A stretch of DNA of 64,000 bases, from the NCBI GenBank assembly GCA_024362935.1, contig JANCRA010000009.1, positions 10,682,001-10,746,000 on the forward strand, read 5' to 3'. The notes beneath the pieces are model-generated. The model worked only from the letters and a program-made list of their open reading frames with translations, did no database searches and was not told where the DNA came from. Origin of the DNA: Setophaga petechia. Taxonomy: Eukaryota > Chordata > Aves > Passeriformes > Parulidae. The number at the start of each line of letters is the position of its first letter. Within the stretch, counting starts at the first letter, position 1. The position numbers and the translations under genes are program-made. Of the stretch, positions 1-12,789 are shown piece after piece.

Positions 1-3000
1 TAGTTACTCTGATGCCAGTACAATAAGTTTAGAAAGTCGGGTATAGCGTATCTGTTCTCTAGTACAAAATAAGCCAAATTCCTGCAAAAGTGTCAAACAT
101 TTCCTGTGAGCATCTTCATTCCCCAGCCAAGCCAGTAAACTGTGCAAATTCCCAGGACTTTCACGTGGGTTCAGAAACCTGTCTGTCGCTGCTCCTAGTA
201 GATGAAATTCACCCCTCTGCAGGCAACCAAAATCAGATCTCTGTGCCATTTAAATTCATCTTACATCCTGATTTCAAGTCCAGAAGAGGACCTGAGGTGG
301 TGCACAGGACTTATGCATATAGATGACTTTTATCTAGTGAACTGAAGGACTAAACTGCCATTCCAATCTGTCTCCCTACTGCAAAGCACGATGGGACAAC
401 AAATTCTCTGAAGAGCTGATGCACACTGTCTTTCCTGGGATTTGGTAGGAGAAGGGAGCATGTTCAGCATAGGAATCTTATCTCAGAGCATTCTGGACAA
501 TCTGAGTAGTCTGATACTGCTAACATTGTAGGGTATGGTACTGCTGCACTGAAAAGCAACAAGCTCCTAAGAAAAAAATAATAATTTAAATATATGCCCG
601 TGAGTTCAAAAAACTAATTAACTTCCAGTGCTTTTTTGCAAAGTACATACATACTTGCATATGTGTCCGGTGTGTAAACTAAATCCTGTTCATTCTACAG
701 GATTAATGTAGAGTTTGTTTTAAGATTAGGACTGTCTGTATTTAGACTGCTGTGCTGATATCAAGGTACTCCTAAAAGGGACTTGAACTGTGATTCTGAA
801 AAGGGACATTAATTGTGCATTGAAGAAGCAAATAATTACTTTATCATTCATCTTGGGGAACAGAAAGCCCACTCAGTCAAAGGATGCAATGAGAAGGAGA
901 TGGGAGTCAGCCATGTCCATCCCTGGTATTGGGCCAGTCCTCAGGATCTGACAGCATTGCTCAGGTCTGGCTGAGAGGGCTTCCCTGCCAGTCACTCCAT
1001 ACATCCCTGTGGATGGTTTCCCATCTTAGGTACAGGCTTCTTCATTTGCTGAGCTTTTGCCTTGCCTGCAGAGGATGGTGAGGCATGGTGAAGCCATGAA
1101 CAAGTCAAGAGTGAATCTATGTGCAGAACCTTGTCTGTATTCCTTCTGTAAGCAGGGAAACCTATTGCCCATACCCTAATCCCATCCTTGCAAAATGCTG
1201 TTCACTTGGAAATCTTCCTGAGAAGACAGGTGAAACTCTTACTACATTTTGATGGTCTTTCCTTTTGCTGAAAGAGTTGAGATTATTTCTTTCCAGGCAT
1301 AACAGTCCACTGAAAATTGTTTTTATTTAAGGGTCAGAAAGACTGATAACATCTGCAATATCATTCCTCCATAGAACAAGTAGAAATATTAGTGGAAAAA
1401 AAAAGTTTTTCAGAATATTTCTTTTCTTCTCACACAATATCTGGTGCTGGAAATTTTGCTGCATAATTAGAAGAAGACTCCTGAAATCTTCAGCTATTTC
1501 ACAAATGCAAAAGGAAACAACATTCACCAGAAAGACAGTGAGTAAACTAACAGTGTTAATTCATTTGAATGCATCATCAGCTGCCTGCAGCTTTAGCAGG
1601 GCACAGAAGGATAAACTGGTGTTAAGTTTGAGCAGTAATAGCAAGTTGTATAGGAAATTTGTAAGTGCAAAGAACCCTATTCTGTCACCATTTGACGTCA
1701 GCAGTGTCACTGTGAGACAGGATAAACTTTACAGTCTCTTGCAGCAATGAAATCCAATAAAAATAATAATCACATACAGAATTTCCAGGTGTGCCATTTA
1801 CTATTTAGTAGACTTTAGAGACATCAGTTTGGAAAAATTCATTTTCCTCAGCTCTCTGTTATGAGTGATCACATACTGGTAACGTTTTTTAGCATGTTTG
1901 TTGCCCCTCTTCTCTAGCTGCACCTTTGCTCCAGGATGAGAATCTTTTGATTTTGCTCATTCTTTTTTTTTTTTTTTTTTTTTTTAGCAGCTAAGGACAG
2001 AGGATATCACCTTTACTGTACAGGATCTAGCTCTGTCTCTTATCCTAGATTCTTCCTTGTCTTTTAGGCTGAAGCCTCCTTCCCTTTTAATATAGAGAGA
2101 AGCCTAGGAGTTCCTTTTAGACATTCCCAGCATTGTCATCTTCCTCACAGAGAGCAAAGGGAAATGTTCTGAGGTGCATCTGCCCTTGGGCAGTTACAGA
2201 ACTCAGTTTTCTGTCAATACTGCAGAGAAAAACTGGATGGCCAGTGAAGAGAAGCAGCTTCTTCTGGGGCATTATTTGTTTCATCACAAGGTATTTCAGG
2301 CAGGTGAAATACACTCCTATCTGAGCATGCTTGTGTGTTCCCACTGAATAAAAGGGGAACTCAGGGTCATTAGCTCAAATGCAGACTGCTATACTGGATG
2401 TGTTCAAAAATAGATGAAGGGAACCCTAATGAAGGTGTGGTGACTTTCCCAGCCTAGTAATGATGCTTGCTCAGCAAGTGTTTGTTTCATTTAAATGGAA
2501 GTCAGTCAGTTTACAGCAGTTTTTCCTTTCCTTTATGTCTACCTTTAATCATTTTACAAATAGGATTTGGCTTCCATGTAGTCCATACAGGCATCTCATT
2601 TAAGGTAGTCACTTTAATAAGAAAAGAGGCATTTCTGGAGCATGATTCTTCTGACCCATTTAAAACACCTGTATTAGGATGAGATGAATTTCCGCAAATT
2701 TAACTATTTGCTGAAAAGTGGATCAAAGCACTCGATTCTGGGCAATTCTTTGGGAAGGCTGATACCACTGTGTCAGTTGTTTCCGATTGTGATGGTTTCT
2801 GGGGGCTTAGCCCACCGTGCTGTATAAACACACAAAAGCTGACACCTCCTCCCCAAAGCCCAGAGTACATGGGAGGAGCGGTAACAGTGGATGAGACAAA
2901 AAAGTAAATAAGATGACACCTGCCCAGATAAAAAGTAGGGTTAATAAACCATTTATTTCCCTTTCTTTTTTAACAAGGTTTCTTTTACAGGCTTCTCTAA

Positions 3001-3800
3001 TATATATTAATTGCAATTGGTTTCTTACAATTTACAGCAATATAACTTTGTATCTCTAATGTCTTCCCCACCTTGGAAGGAGATAATTTCTACTCAAAGG
3101 TCTTCACGAACCTTTAAACCTATAGTCACTTTAAGGTCTTTATAAATGTTCTACTCATTAATGCTCAGCCTTTGGAGACAGTCTTCCTGAGAGATTTAAA
3201 ACCACTTACAGCAAGACTACTTAGTTGAAAGCAGATTTTTAAAATGGGTTTTTTGAGTCATCAACAGTTCATAGCCTCTTAAAAGTTTCTGTGGAGAGAC
3301 TACCATGCATCAGCAGGCAGTGGTGGGAGCCTAATGAGGCAGAGTCATAAAGCACATTCAGCATGGTATGTAGACCACTTGTTTTCCTGTTAAATAGTTG
3401 AGAGAAGATGACTTCAGTTGCTGCCAGATCTTCAGCAGCACCAGTATTAATGTGCTGTTTGCATCCAGAGGTGACAGGAGCAAATCTGGCACCCTGACTG
3501 CCTGGAGCCATTCCATGGCACTGCTGCTGGGTGGCTCAGTCCCATCCCCTTGCCTAGGAAATGCTGCCCAGGTATGGCCCAGCAGTGACTGCAGCCTTGC
3601 AAGGTGCAGCACGTGCCTGTCCTCCCCATCAGCTGCTATTCCACCAAAGAGTTTACTCCTCATCAGAATGCTTTTGCAAGCTCAGTCTTAAGGGTCAAGT
3701 ATCAGAAGCATAAGGAGCAACTGTGGCCCAAAGTAGCATCAGCTGGAGTTGAGGAAATCCCTTCCATGTCTCCAGCAGGTACTGTGTTAAGACTTTCACT
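1..3800. other. Non-coding flank, no gene recognised
   Basis: AT-rich DNA with only short open frames that overlap on both strands and match no family I know. It holds a run of 23 T at 1963-1985. By synteny the convergent neighbour of RFXAP would be SMAD9, on the plus strand to the left. I do not see its conserved MH2-encoding exon, so at most its 3'UTR or flank could be here. That is inference only. Confidence 0.5.
1963..1985. repeat. Poly-T tract (23 T)
   Basis: An uninterrupted run of 23 T followed by AGCAG. No retrotransposed gene body is recognisable next to it, so it is listed as a simple repeat. Confidence 0.9.
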
Positions 3801-3895
3801 ACCCTGAGCAACCTTGTTCAAGCAGTCCCTGTCTGGAACAGGGTGTCAGACTTGATGCCATGGTGAGATCCCTTCCAATATACATCATCCTCTGG
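3800..3895 (+). mobile_element. Possible CR1 3'-end fragment (weak)
   Basis: The order 'gagcaacct...cccttccaa' resembles the end of CR1 LINEs, where 'agcaacctg' is followed by 'ggtcccttccaac'. The middle is divergent and the terminal octamer repeat is missing. This is a low-confidence old copy. Confidence 0.35.
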
Positions 3896-4633
3896 GTCTC
3901 TGTGGAGATTCAGTGATAACTGGTGGCCACAGGAAGGAGCTCTCTGTTAGCAGCACTTTCAGGATGAAACATGTTTCTCCTTAGTTATTTCATATTAGTG
4001 TTCCCTCAGCATAAAATCAGCACTCCAAACATCTCTCACTGTAAACATATTTTCACCACACCCCTCTTAAAATGCAGAAAACAAGGCAATTGTGACTGTA
4101 ACCTTATCTAATCTGCTCTTGTTCTTCCTGACTTACAACACCCACCTTTGTCTATCAGCTCTACAAATGAATCTCACCAGTGGCTAAGGAGTTGCACAAA
4201 CAGCTGGATTTACAGAGGCAGCTCAGACAGAGACTTGGTTTCTTGACCGCATGGAAACAATTAATAAAAAAGCCTGATCAATTTAGGAACTTTAAAGGGA
4301 TATCAAGTATAAGACTAATGTTCTTGGATCAAGACTGCTCTGGTACAGCTATAACTTTTAGGAATACTTTAGCACTACATGGTACTCAGTAAAGGAAACA
4401 AACATTACATCCTCTGTACAATTCACCTCTTCCCCTAGCTCCACATAACCTAACTTAGTACAAGCAAAATCAAACACAACAAAAAAAGATCAATGAGTCA
4501 TAAGGCAGAGTAATTAAATACCATTTTTCAAAGTTGAGAAGTGCTGCCTAAAATGTAGGTTTATATCACGAGAAGGCCATGTAGTTGTAGGACAAGTGGG
4601 TAATGGCTTTATTGAAAGACGGTAGTTTTAGTT

Positions 4634-4830
4634 AAGATATTAGGCAGAAATTCTTTATTGTGAGGGCGGGGAGACACTGGCACCGGAAAAGCTGTCCCAG
4701 AGAAGTTCAAAGCCAGGTTGGATGGGGCTTTGAGTGGCCTGGTTTACAGGAGGGTGTCCCTGCCCATGGCAGGAGGTTGGGACTCGATCATCTTTTAAGG
4801 TCACTTCCAACCCAAACTATTTGATGACAA
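4634..4830 (+). mobile_element. CR1 LINE, 3' end fragment
   Basis: A run of signatures typical of the bird CR1 3' end appears in order: 'aaattctttattgtgaggg', 'caggttggatggggctttgag', 'gtgtccctgcccatggcagg' and 'cacttccaacccaaactat'. The fragment is about 200 bp and lacks any intact reverse transcriptase frame. CR1 copies are normally 5'-truncated, as here. Confidence 0.9.
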
Positions 4831-7800
4831 TGATGCCCCAGATGCCTGCCAAGCCAGAAACAAAACATCTTTGCCCTGGAGAAACCTGGAGAACTGGCTG
4901 TTACTTGAACATCTGAACCCAAGTCCTTTGGAGTGAGTGGAGACCTCACTGAAGGGGCTGAGAAAATTTTTATAAAGGATTTACAGTTCATGGGTGTTCC
5001 AGTAGCCAGAAGGGCACTGAGATGATGAAGAGACTGAGGAGGAGGAGGGAGCATACAACCAGATAAACCAGGTCATCGCTGGAGGTATAAGGCAGTATCT
5101 GCTCAGGCAGCCACTCAAGGCCTGTTTTAGGAGCAGCTTGAAGTACCACAATCCTTGCTTGGGTTTTTGCTATACACCTGGCCTGGGAGAATGTGGCAGC
5201 TTCCTGATTAAGCCATCCGATGTAGTGGGACAAATGGTGTCCCATGTGCTCCAGAGAGTAAGCTCTGGTTGCATTTGGGAACCAAACTTGGAAGATTATC
5301 TTCTGCCTCACCACAAGACTAATGAGGAGTTCAGCTTCAGGGCATTGTCCAAGGACACAACAAACACATCCAGTATATACTCCTCAAAGAAAGATGCAGT
5401 CTGAACAGAAACTGCACTGCTGAAAGCTGTGGACTATATACAGAGAGAGAATCTAACCTGGGAATTGCGACAAACCAGCTCATTACAAGATAAGGTGGGA
5501 AATTGCAGTACCCAAAGATAAACAGTCAGCAGGAACCTTCATGAGGACTCCTGACTATGAAATCAGATTTTTAACAGTACCTAAGGATGGACAAGTGTGC
5601 TTCCCTAAGAGCAACTAAGAGGTCAAGTTACCATGAAAAGAGCTTGACAGTTAGTCTCATCTTGTAGCAGGGAGAGAGGTTCTGTGAGACATGAGATCTA
5701 TGAATTACGAAGTTCTCAACCTGAAGGCTTCATTGCAGCCACTGGAACAGGGCTTGTTCCTCATAGCAGCTCCAGGAGTACCCTTCTGCAAGATACAGGA
5801 GGCCTGAGTGGGCATTTAGTCTTTGTCCAGTCAAGAGAAATCTCTTTGTGTGTCTAGGACAGACAGACACTTCTGTATGTTGGGGACCAGCACAGAACAC
5901 AGCCTTTGGTTTGTACCCATCATCTACCCACAGGAAGCTCCAGAACAGTCAGGAACAGCCAGAATCCTGTTATGTGTTCACCCCAGGGCTGACCAGACAC
6001 CCTGCCCAGGCGTGCCTTACATTACATTGCCATATTGGTGCCACATTTCTCTGCCAGGGAGGTAAGGCACATGAGAATCCTAGCAAGAGGATACCTCCAT
6101 AGCACCTGGGCCATGCTTGCAAACTTGGTGACTGCATAGATAGCAAATCTAATTTGCAGGCCATGTCTCTCACGCAAGGCAGACATAACCACTATGTCCT
6201 CCAGAATCACCTACCCTTCCATCACAGTCAATGTGAACATTTGCAGCTAATTGTGAACACATTTTAGATCTTCAGTCATAGTGTTTTTATTATCCATGGA
6301 TGCTGCTATTTTATATTCTGTGTTAGTATTCAAATAATATTGCATATGAATAGCATAGGGTGAAATAGACCAATCAGTTAATAATTTTAAATAACAGACC
6401 TCATCAGCAAAGAAAAGCTAGAGAAAACTTGGTAAAATCTGACCCCTTGCACTTTCACAGTATTGAGCGAGCACGTCATATTCAAAGTGGTTTATTTGAT
6501 GCTAAAGTGTGTGTTGTCTTATTAATTCAAAGTTATGTCCATGAGAAGCTTTGCAAACAAGAGCAAGGGAACAAACATAACGATGAGCAGAGATAATTGC
6601 GCATTCAGATAAATTTTTTTTCACTTAAGCAATTGGAGTCCTTAATTATTTATAATACTTTTAAAGTACAAGTTAAATGTACCACAGCCTGCTTTCTGCA
6701 GATAAGTCAGTGTTAGAAATTTAAGCCTTCATTTCATATCACCTCTGTGATATTAATGGGGTTGAGAAGTTAGACAAGAAAGTGAAGAAACAGGCCTTTT
6801 TGTGTGGATCAATGAAGCCATGAAGTTGCAAAGCTCTATGCAAGGGGCTAAAATGGTGGATTTGAGCAAGGAGTGTTAACTATGGGGTTGTGTTAACTAT
6901 GATCTATCAGTCTGGTGAGAAAATCACTCAGTCATCCACAGATTAACAAGAATAACTCATGCCTATGAATAATTCTGCCCTCTGTTTTCCATCAGAAGCA
7001 AAGCAAAACATCTGCACTATCCACAAGTATTACTCATGGTTTGTGACATTCTGTCAGCCAGCGTAGGTCGCTGTATAAAGAACAATACTTGGGCTCTTGC
7101 CTCTGGAGAATGAAAAATCACAGATATAGCTTCAGGACTGCGAGAGACCCGGGCATCTCGGAGTCCTCCAGCCAGCCCCAGAGTACTCTATTCCATGCTG
7201 TGTCATACCAAGAAAGATGGAATGACTGCTAACCAAGTGGACACTTTCCCAAGCATTCCTCCTGCTGCATTTGATTTGAGGCATTGTGAAGACAACACAT
7301 TTAGTCTGAACAACACCCTTTTTAACACACTCCACTTTCTTTGGCCGGAATTATTCTATTGTAAAAGGGATTATTCACATCTTGTGTTTTACTGTTAATA
7401 AAGATATTTCTGTTTTAAGAGCTCCTTCTCTGGTTGTCTCCCATTCTTCTCTTTTAAAGAGACTGGTTGTAGGTCCTAGTATGACCACAAGTGACTTTGA
7501 GAACTGGAGCATTTAGAAAGCCTTTATCATACAAATCAGTCTTAGGCAAGAGGAATCAGTGAGCAATGGGACACTTGACACAAGAAAATGTATTGAAAAT
7601 TAATTCAGCATAAAATCTCCATGTATATGAATCCCTCCCTGTCCTGTGATAGATTTGATGATTCAAGAGGATGGTGCAGTTTTCTTTGGATGGGGAGTGC
7701 TCTGATCTGACAGGCAATCACTGTCAGTGAACAGTGATGCTGCCCTGTGACAGAAGCCTTCCCTCTGGACCAGACCGACATTAGTGGAAAGACCGACTTG

Positions 7801-9640
7801 CAGCTGCGCAGTTCTTGAACTGCTCAAGGACAATGAGAGATATAGTAATAATGTACTCTTAGAGAAGTGTTGTGTTTCCATCTTCCTGAAATTCAGATTT
7901 TGTTCTCCGCTAACAGAAGGGAGTAGACAACATAATGGGCCTCAGAGCTACACAGACAGTGCTGGCTTGGGAATCCCATTCAATCTTCTGCTCGAACAGG
8001 AGAGCACTGCTACCAGCACTTCCAGTGTCTGCACCAGCCTGATGGTGCTGCTATCACAGACCACCAAAAACACAGGATAGGCGAGCTGCACTCTACTGTA
8101 CATCTCTGTGCACACCTTCAGCACCTGACATTTGTTTTGACATAGACAACTTGTTCAGTACCGTCTTAACAAACACTCCCAGTGCCAATTTTCTGCCCTG
8201 AGGGTTTTGGTTTTAAAAAAGTTCAATCAGATCTGTCCACCCAAATTATCTGTTCACCTTTTAAAAGTTGACTATTTAAAACAAAATCAAATACATTATT
8301 CTAAAATTTTTGCCAGTTATGTTTTACATATATTCTTACACACTGAAAAGTAACCTAATTTTGCTTAAATCTAAAATAATTTTATGTAACAAGACTTTGA
8401 AACACAAAATTTCCTTCTAGTCAGAGCTGGCTGTTTTAGCACAGGAAGAAAAATCCATACAAATTTAACAAAACAAAAAAGAACAGAATTTTTTTTTAAA
8501 GAAAAACCAAATATTTTACTCACTTATTGGTCCAGAACTGTTTATACAAAGTCTTTCAAGTTCTTTTTTAAAGAACAACTTGCACAATGCTAAACATAAT
8601 AAATTCTCACAGAACAAGTTGTACAAATACAAAAAGCAGAGCATGTAAAAATCCGTAAGACTAACAAATACTGCCAAAGAGATATTATTTAGTGGATCAA
8701 ACTGCTGCAATATAAAAGTAGTACTTGATAATAAGCACCTAACCCATGTGGATAACCTCTATTCAGAAATATGGCTTAATACAAAATGATTTTTATAAAT
8801 AAAACATGGGATTTAACATTTACGTAATATAGTGTTTGGATTCTTAACCCAATCAATTGCAAGTTCATTTTAATTGGCTGAAAACCTGTGAAATCTAGCA
8901 CTGCAGCTGATTAGAGATCTGTTGTCTTAATAAAAGAATTTTAACTATACTTTTTTGAGAAGACTAGATTTTGAATTATTTACTATTATGAGTTTAAAAC
9001 TTTGTAATTTAATTTAGCCACTTAAAAATTAGTGGTATTCTAATCTGCAAGTAAATTATATTTCACATATAAGAAGTTAGTAATTTCAAATAACTCCATG
9101 TGACAAGGTCCAACTCTCAGTTTCATACTTTTCACCTGACACTTTTTAAAGCTTTTTGCCATTTATCACTTTAGGAACTTTTAAGGGCAAATTCTTTTAC
9201 ATGCTATGCACAATGAAGCATTTCAAACCTACTCAACTTGCAGGTAATAAAGAGATCACCTACTTGTACTTTTCTGAACTGCTGGATTGACTTCTTGATG
9301 GCATGTTGTCTTTGCCTTTAGTACAAGATTCTACAGGACATAAATCTCTCATATCCCCGAGCAATTACTGTTAGCTAATGCCACTGGACTGATTCAGAAC
9401 TTTGTTTCACAATGTCCACAGAAAGTAACTGACTTCCATCAATGATTGTCATCAAAGACTGGCTTAACTACAAATGTTTATATAGAAAAACGTTAATTTA
9501 TTATAATTTTGGTAGAAAAGGGTGTACAGCTTAACACTGTTTTTACCATAAACAAGTTTTTATTTACAAATTAAATATTAAAAAATTAAATATTAAAATG
9601 AAGGTTTAAAAATAATTGGAAAAGACTTCTCCAGCTTTCA
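4831..9640. other. Non-coding stretch, no gene recognised
   Basis: No exon-like pattern with splice sites was found. A minus-strand open frame of about 130 codons at 4988-5385 ends in a hydrophobic segment but is unassigned. Around 7071-7402 there is a TATAAAG motif and an AATAAA 320 bp later, which could be LTR remains but lacks ends. The part from about 8100 to 9600 is very AT-rich. It contains a minus-strand AATAAA near 9560, which could serve as a distal polyadenylation signal for transcripts from the RFXAP side. Confidence 0.5.
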
Positions 9641-9829
9641 AAGGAAACATCCCCATAACAGATCACGCGGCCAGTGCTACATGGAGTAAGAGGGTAGCAT
9701 TGATTACATGAACTCAATTGGGAATTCTGGAAACAATCATGGACTGGCCAGAAGGCAAAGATTTTAGAGCATTGCCAGAGAAGGAGACTTGTGCACAAGA
9801 AGCACCCCCATATAATGAGTTTCCAGAGG

Positions 9830-11110
9830 ATGAATGAGGCTTTGCCCTATTTAGTGACAGATCCTGCTGTGTGGCAGGAAACCATCAGAGGTGGACAAGT
9901 CATTGAGGCTGCTGAAGGACAACGCAACTCAAGCCAGTTTGCAGAGGTGAAAGTCATCTGAACTAGCCAGAGAGATTGCTAAATGAGAAAAGTGACTTGC
10001 CTCTTTCTCTACCCTGACTCCTGGATGGTGGCTAATGACCTATGGAGGTGGCTGCAAAAATAGAAGACCAATTGGCAATGCAAGGATAAACCCATCTGGG
10101 CTGGACTGTACCTGCACTGGGGCAGGACATCAGTGCACAGGTCGAAAACATGACTGGAAAGGTGTATCAGGGAGATGTTCACATGCCCAAAAACCACTCC
10201 ACTCAAGAACAGGTAGATAAGGCTGCCAAAACTGAATTAAATTAGGTACACTTGGACTGGGTGTGGAAGGGTGAGCTATTTATAACCTGATGGGGCCATG
10301 AAACATCAGCTGCAACAAACAGATGTGCTCATCAATGAGGGACTGACTTGACCATGGAGGCCATTGCACAGATCATTCATGAATGAGAAGCATGTGCTGC
10401 AATCAACCAAGCCACTGAAGTAAACTTTCCCTGGAACAGAGGGTAGCAGCTGGGTTTCCAGTATGGTGAGACCTGGTAAACAGGACCACTGCCATGAACA
10501 TGCCAAACACATGGTACATACTCACCATGGCAGAGGGAACACCTGGCTGGCTGGCCACATTCCCTGTAAACACCATCTCAGGTCTTGAGAGACACATTTT
10601 GTGGCAACATGGTACCCCAGAGACAATCAAATCAAACAATGGGACTACTTTTCAAAACAACCTAATAAATTCTTGGGCAAAAAACACATGGCATTGAAAG
10701 GAGATCACATCCCTTATCACCCATAAGCCTTCTGGAAAGATTGTGCGGTATAACAGACTGCTGAAGACTGTGTTAAGTGTTAGGCAATGGGGCATGAAGG
10801 ACTGGGATGTAAATTTAACAGAAGCCACTTGGCTGGTTAATACCAGATCTGCAAACCTCCCTGGTCCTGCCCAAACAAAACCCCTACACACTGGGGTAGG
10901 AGATAAGGTCCCCATACTATACATGGGAAGTGGCCACGAAAATCAGGGTGGATTCCTCTCCCCACAGGAAAAGGCAAACCCGTTTATGGGATTGTCTTTG
11001 CTCAAATACCTGGGTGTACTTGGTGGGTAATACAGAAGGATGGGGACACCCGGAGAGCACCCATGTGCTCCAAGGAGATTTAACCTCAGGGGGAAAATAA
11101 TTTGTGGTGT
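9830..11110 (+). mobile_element. Decayed endogenous retrovirus pol fragment (RNase H to integrase)
   Basis: Translated in pieces across several frames, this stretch shows a broken RNase H segment (about 9830-10230, including a TDSW-like catalytic motif read as 'DSWMVAN'). The integrase zinc-binding region follows (about 10270-10420), then the integrase catalytic core (about 10490-10830) and its C-terminal part (to about 11100). Stops and frameshifts interrupt every domain. In the core, the position expected to carry the second catalytic Asp reads Asn ('KSNNGTTF'), so the enzyme is dead. The motif spacing suggests an ERV-L-like (class III) bird retrovirus, but the class is inference. No gag, env or paired LTRs could be assigned to it. 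It lies 1.6 kb beyond the RFXAP stop codon and on the opposite strand. Confidence 0.75.
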
Positions 11111-11410
11111 AAGTTGTATGTTGCAAAAGTAAAGCAGCAAAAATGACATGAACTGATGAAGCATGAATTTTGTGAGGAATAAGGAAGAGTGGGAGGCACA
11201 GGGCAAACATTAGAGTTCAATAATTAAGTGTGCTGCTACTCCAGTCCTGAGCACCCATCTTGATGGAATCTAACCCAAGTCATGGCCTGATTCTGGACAT
11301 CTGAAGGGGTGGAGGATGCTCTTGAGATGGGAAAATAATACCTATCGGTGAAAGGACAGGGGATAGCAGTTAATGAAAATTTATAAATCTGTATGTGCAG
11401 CCAAAGTCAA

Positions 11411-11941
11411 CCCATCACAGCCCCTCTGCTCTGGTGAAAATCCCATCTGGTGGACTGCATCCAGCTCTGCAACCCACAACATAGGAAGGATATCCACCTG
11501 TTACAGCAAATCCAGAGACGGGTCACAAGCTGATTAGAGGGATGAAAGACCTCTCCTATGAGGAAAGGCTGAGAGAATTGGGATTGTTCCACCTGGAAAA
11601 GCAGCAGCTTCATGGTGACCTAATTGCAGCCTTCCATTACTTGAAGGGAGCCTACAGGAAAGATGGGAGAGGAACTTTTTACAAGGGCATGTAGGGACAG
11701 AGTAAGGGGGAATGGGTTCACACTGAGAGTAGATTTAGATTAGGTATTAGGAAGAAATTCTTTACTGTGAGGGTCGTCAGGCACTGGAACAGGTTGCTCA
11801 GAGAAGCTGGGTATGTATACTCCCTCCCTGGGAAGTGTTCAAGGCCAGGGTGGACAGAGCTCTGAGTAACCTGGTCTTATGAAAGGTGTCCATGTTCACA
11901 GCAGGGGAGTTGGAACTTGATCTTTCAAGGTCCCATCCAAC
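11411..11941 (+). mobile_element. CR1 LINE, 5' part of a copy split by an LTR
   Basis: A CR1 3' portion of about 530 bp. It runs from 'cagcccctctgctctggtg' through 'gaggaaaggctgagagaattggg' and 'gaagaaattctttactgtgagggt' to 'tcaaggtcccatccaac'. It stops at 11941, where an LTR begins, and resumes at 12474. Nothing in it is an intact reading frame. Confidence 0.9.
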
Positions 11942-12473
11942 TGCTGAGGAATACATCTGGTGCAGGTAGTTGATTTGTAAACTGCAGTTAGAGATGCAGA
12001 TTGAGATGCAAATTGAGCTCTGGGTGGGAGGAAGATGGAAGGCAGTGAACTGCTAACTCTTTGTTTAACAAAAGACATGAAGGTGAGTGGCTAGCCAGGT
12101 GAATAGACACAGGGACATGGCAGGAATGGAAGACTCAGGAGAAAGAGCCTTAGGCTGTGATGGTATAAAAGCCCAGAAGTTCCTTTGTCTGAGATCCCTC
12201 CTCAGAGGCACCAGCCCAGGCTGTCTCTGTGCTACTATACTGTTAATAAATTGCTTTATGGAACAAGGTTCCATAAAGACCTGGGGTCAAACCAGTAAGG
12301 AAACCTGGTCTGACTGCAAGCCAGGTGTGCAGGGAGTCAAGTGGGGGACCTGTCAGATCACTGGAGCTACCCGCAGCGAAGGAGCTTTGGTCCCAGATGT
12401 TGAAGTCCCTGGCACTGGGCAAGGGACTGTCAGAGACTCCTGTGAATGGTCAGACTGGGAAGTTTCCATAACA
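11942..12473 (+). mobile_element. Solo retroviral LTR inserted in CR1
   Basis: A 532-bp element starts TGCTGAGG and ends ATAACA (TG...CA). It is flanked by the 4-bp repeat CAAC (11938-11941 and 12474-12477), which lies in the CR1 consensus 'ttccaaccca'. A TATA box (TATAAAA, 12164-12170) and a polyadenylation signal (AATAAA, 12245-12250) are spaced as in U3-R-U5. A 4-bp duplication suits gamma-like ERVs, but 'caac' is short and a mutated 5-bp duplication is possible. The 167-codon plus frame that crosses it is not a gene. Confidence 0.7.
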
Positions 12474-12497
12474 CAACCCAGGCCATTCTATTATTTG
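12474..12497 (+). mobile_element. CR1 LINE, terminal remnant after the LTR
   Basis: 'caacccaggccattctatta' matches the last bases of a CR1 element, whose consensus ends near 'ccaaccc...ccattctatgatt'. It continues the copy interrupted at 11941. RFXAP ends only 182 bp further on, on the other strand. Confidence 0.7.
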
Positions 12498-12678
12498 CTC
12501 ACAAGTCTGCAGACACCCAAGCAGCTCAAAACCTCAAAAGTGCAAACAGGAAACAAATACGTAACAACAGCAACTTCCATTTTCGTTTAAACACTAAGAT
12601 TCTTTGTATTTATACAAAATACAGATCCTGTTCCTCCTTCCACACTGGACTCATCTGCAGATCGTTGATCTTTCCTCA

Positions 12679-12789
12679 TTACCCAGGTGCTCCTTGAAAC
12701 TGTTGCTGCCTTTGTTCCAAAGCTTGTTGACTTAACAGTTGCTGTTGTTTCTGTAGAAACTGCACTACTTCTGGGCTTCTGAGTAGGGA
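12679..12789 (-). CDS. RFXAP: RFXAP coding exon 3 and stop
   Basis: Acceptor TCTCTTTTCAG | TCC. It encodes 36 residues, starting 'SLLRSPEVVQFLQKQQQLL', followed by Gln-rich sequence and a TAA at 12679-12681. The Gln-rich helix is the C-terminal interaction region of the family. Downstream no canonical minus-strand AATAAA is seen before the CR1/LTR block; TATAAA- and AATACA-like variants lie at about 12600-12615. The 3'UTR end is therefore unresolved. Confidence 0.95.
   Translation of the reverse strand, partial: SLLRSPEVVQFLQKQQQLLSQQALEQRQQQFQGAPG

Noticed and set aside
2795..3010. Possible LTR start (TGTGATGGTTT with a TATAAA nearby)
   Set aside because: No second end, no target duplication and the signals are in a poor order; too weak to annotate.
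7071..7440. Possible LTR (TATAAAG at 7074 and AATAAA near 7397)
   Set aside because: The signals are 320 bp apart and there are no TG/CA ends or direct repeats.
1..9600. Search for the last coding exon of SMAD9 expected from synteny
   Set aside because: No frame encoding the conserved MH2 C-terminus was found, so SMAD9 coding sequence is not in the window as far as I can see.
12087..12590. 167-codon plus-strand open frame
   Set aside because: Runs through the TATA box and AATAAA of the solo LTR and into the CR1 remnant; no protein family resemblance.
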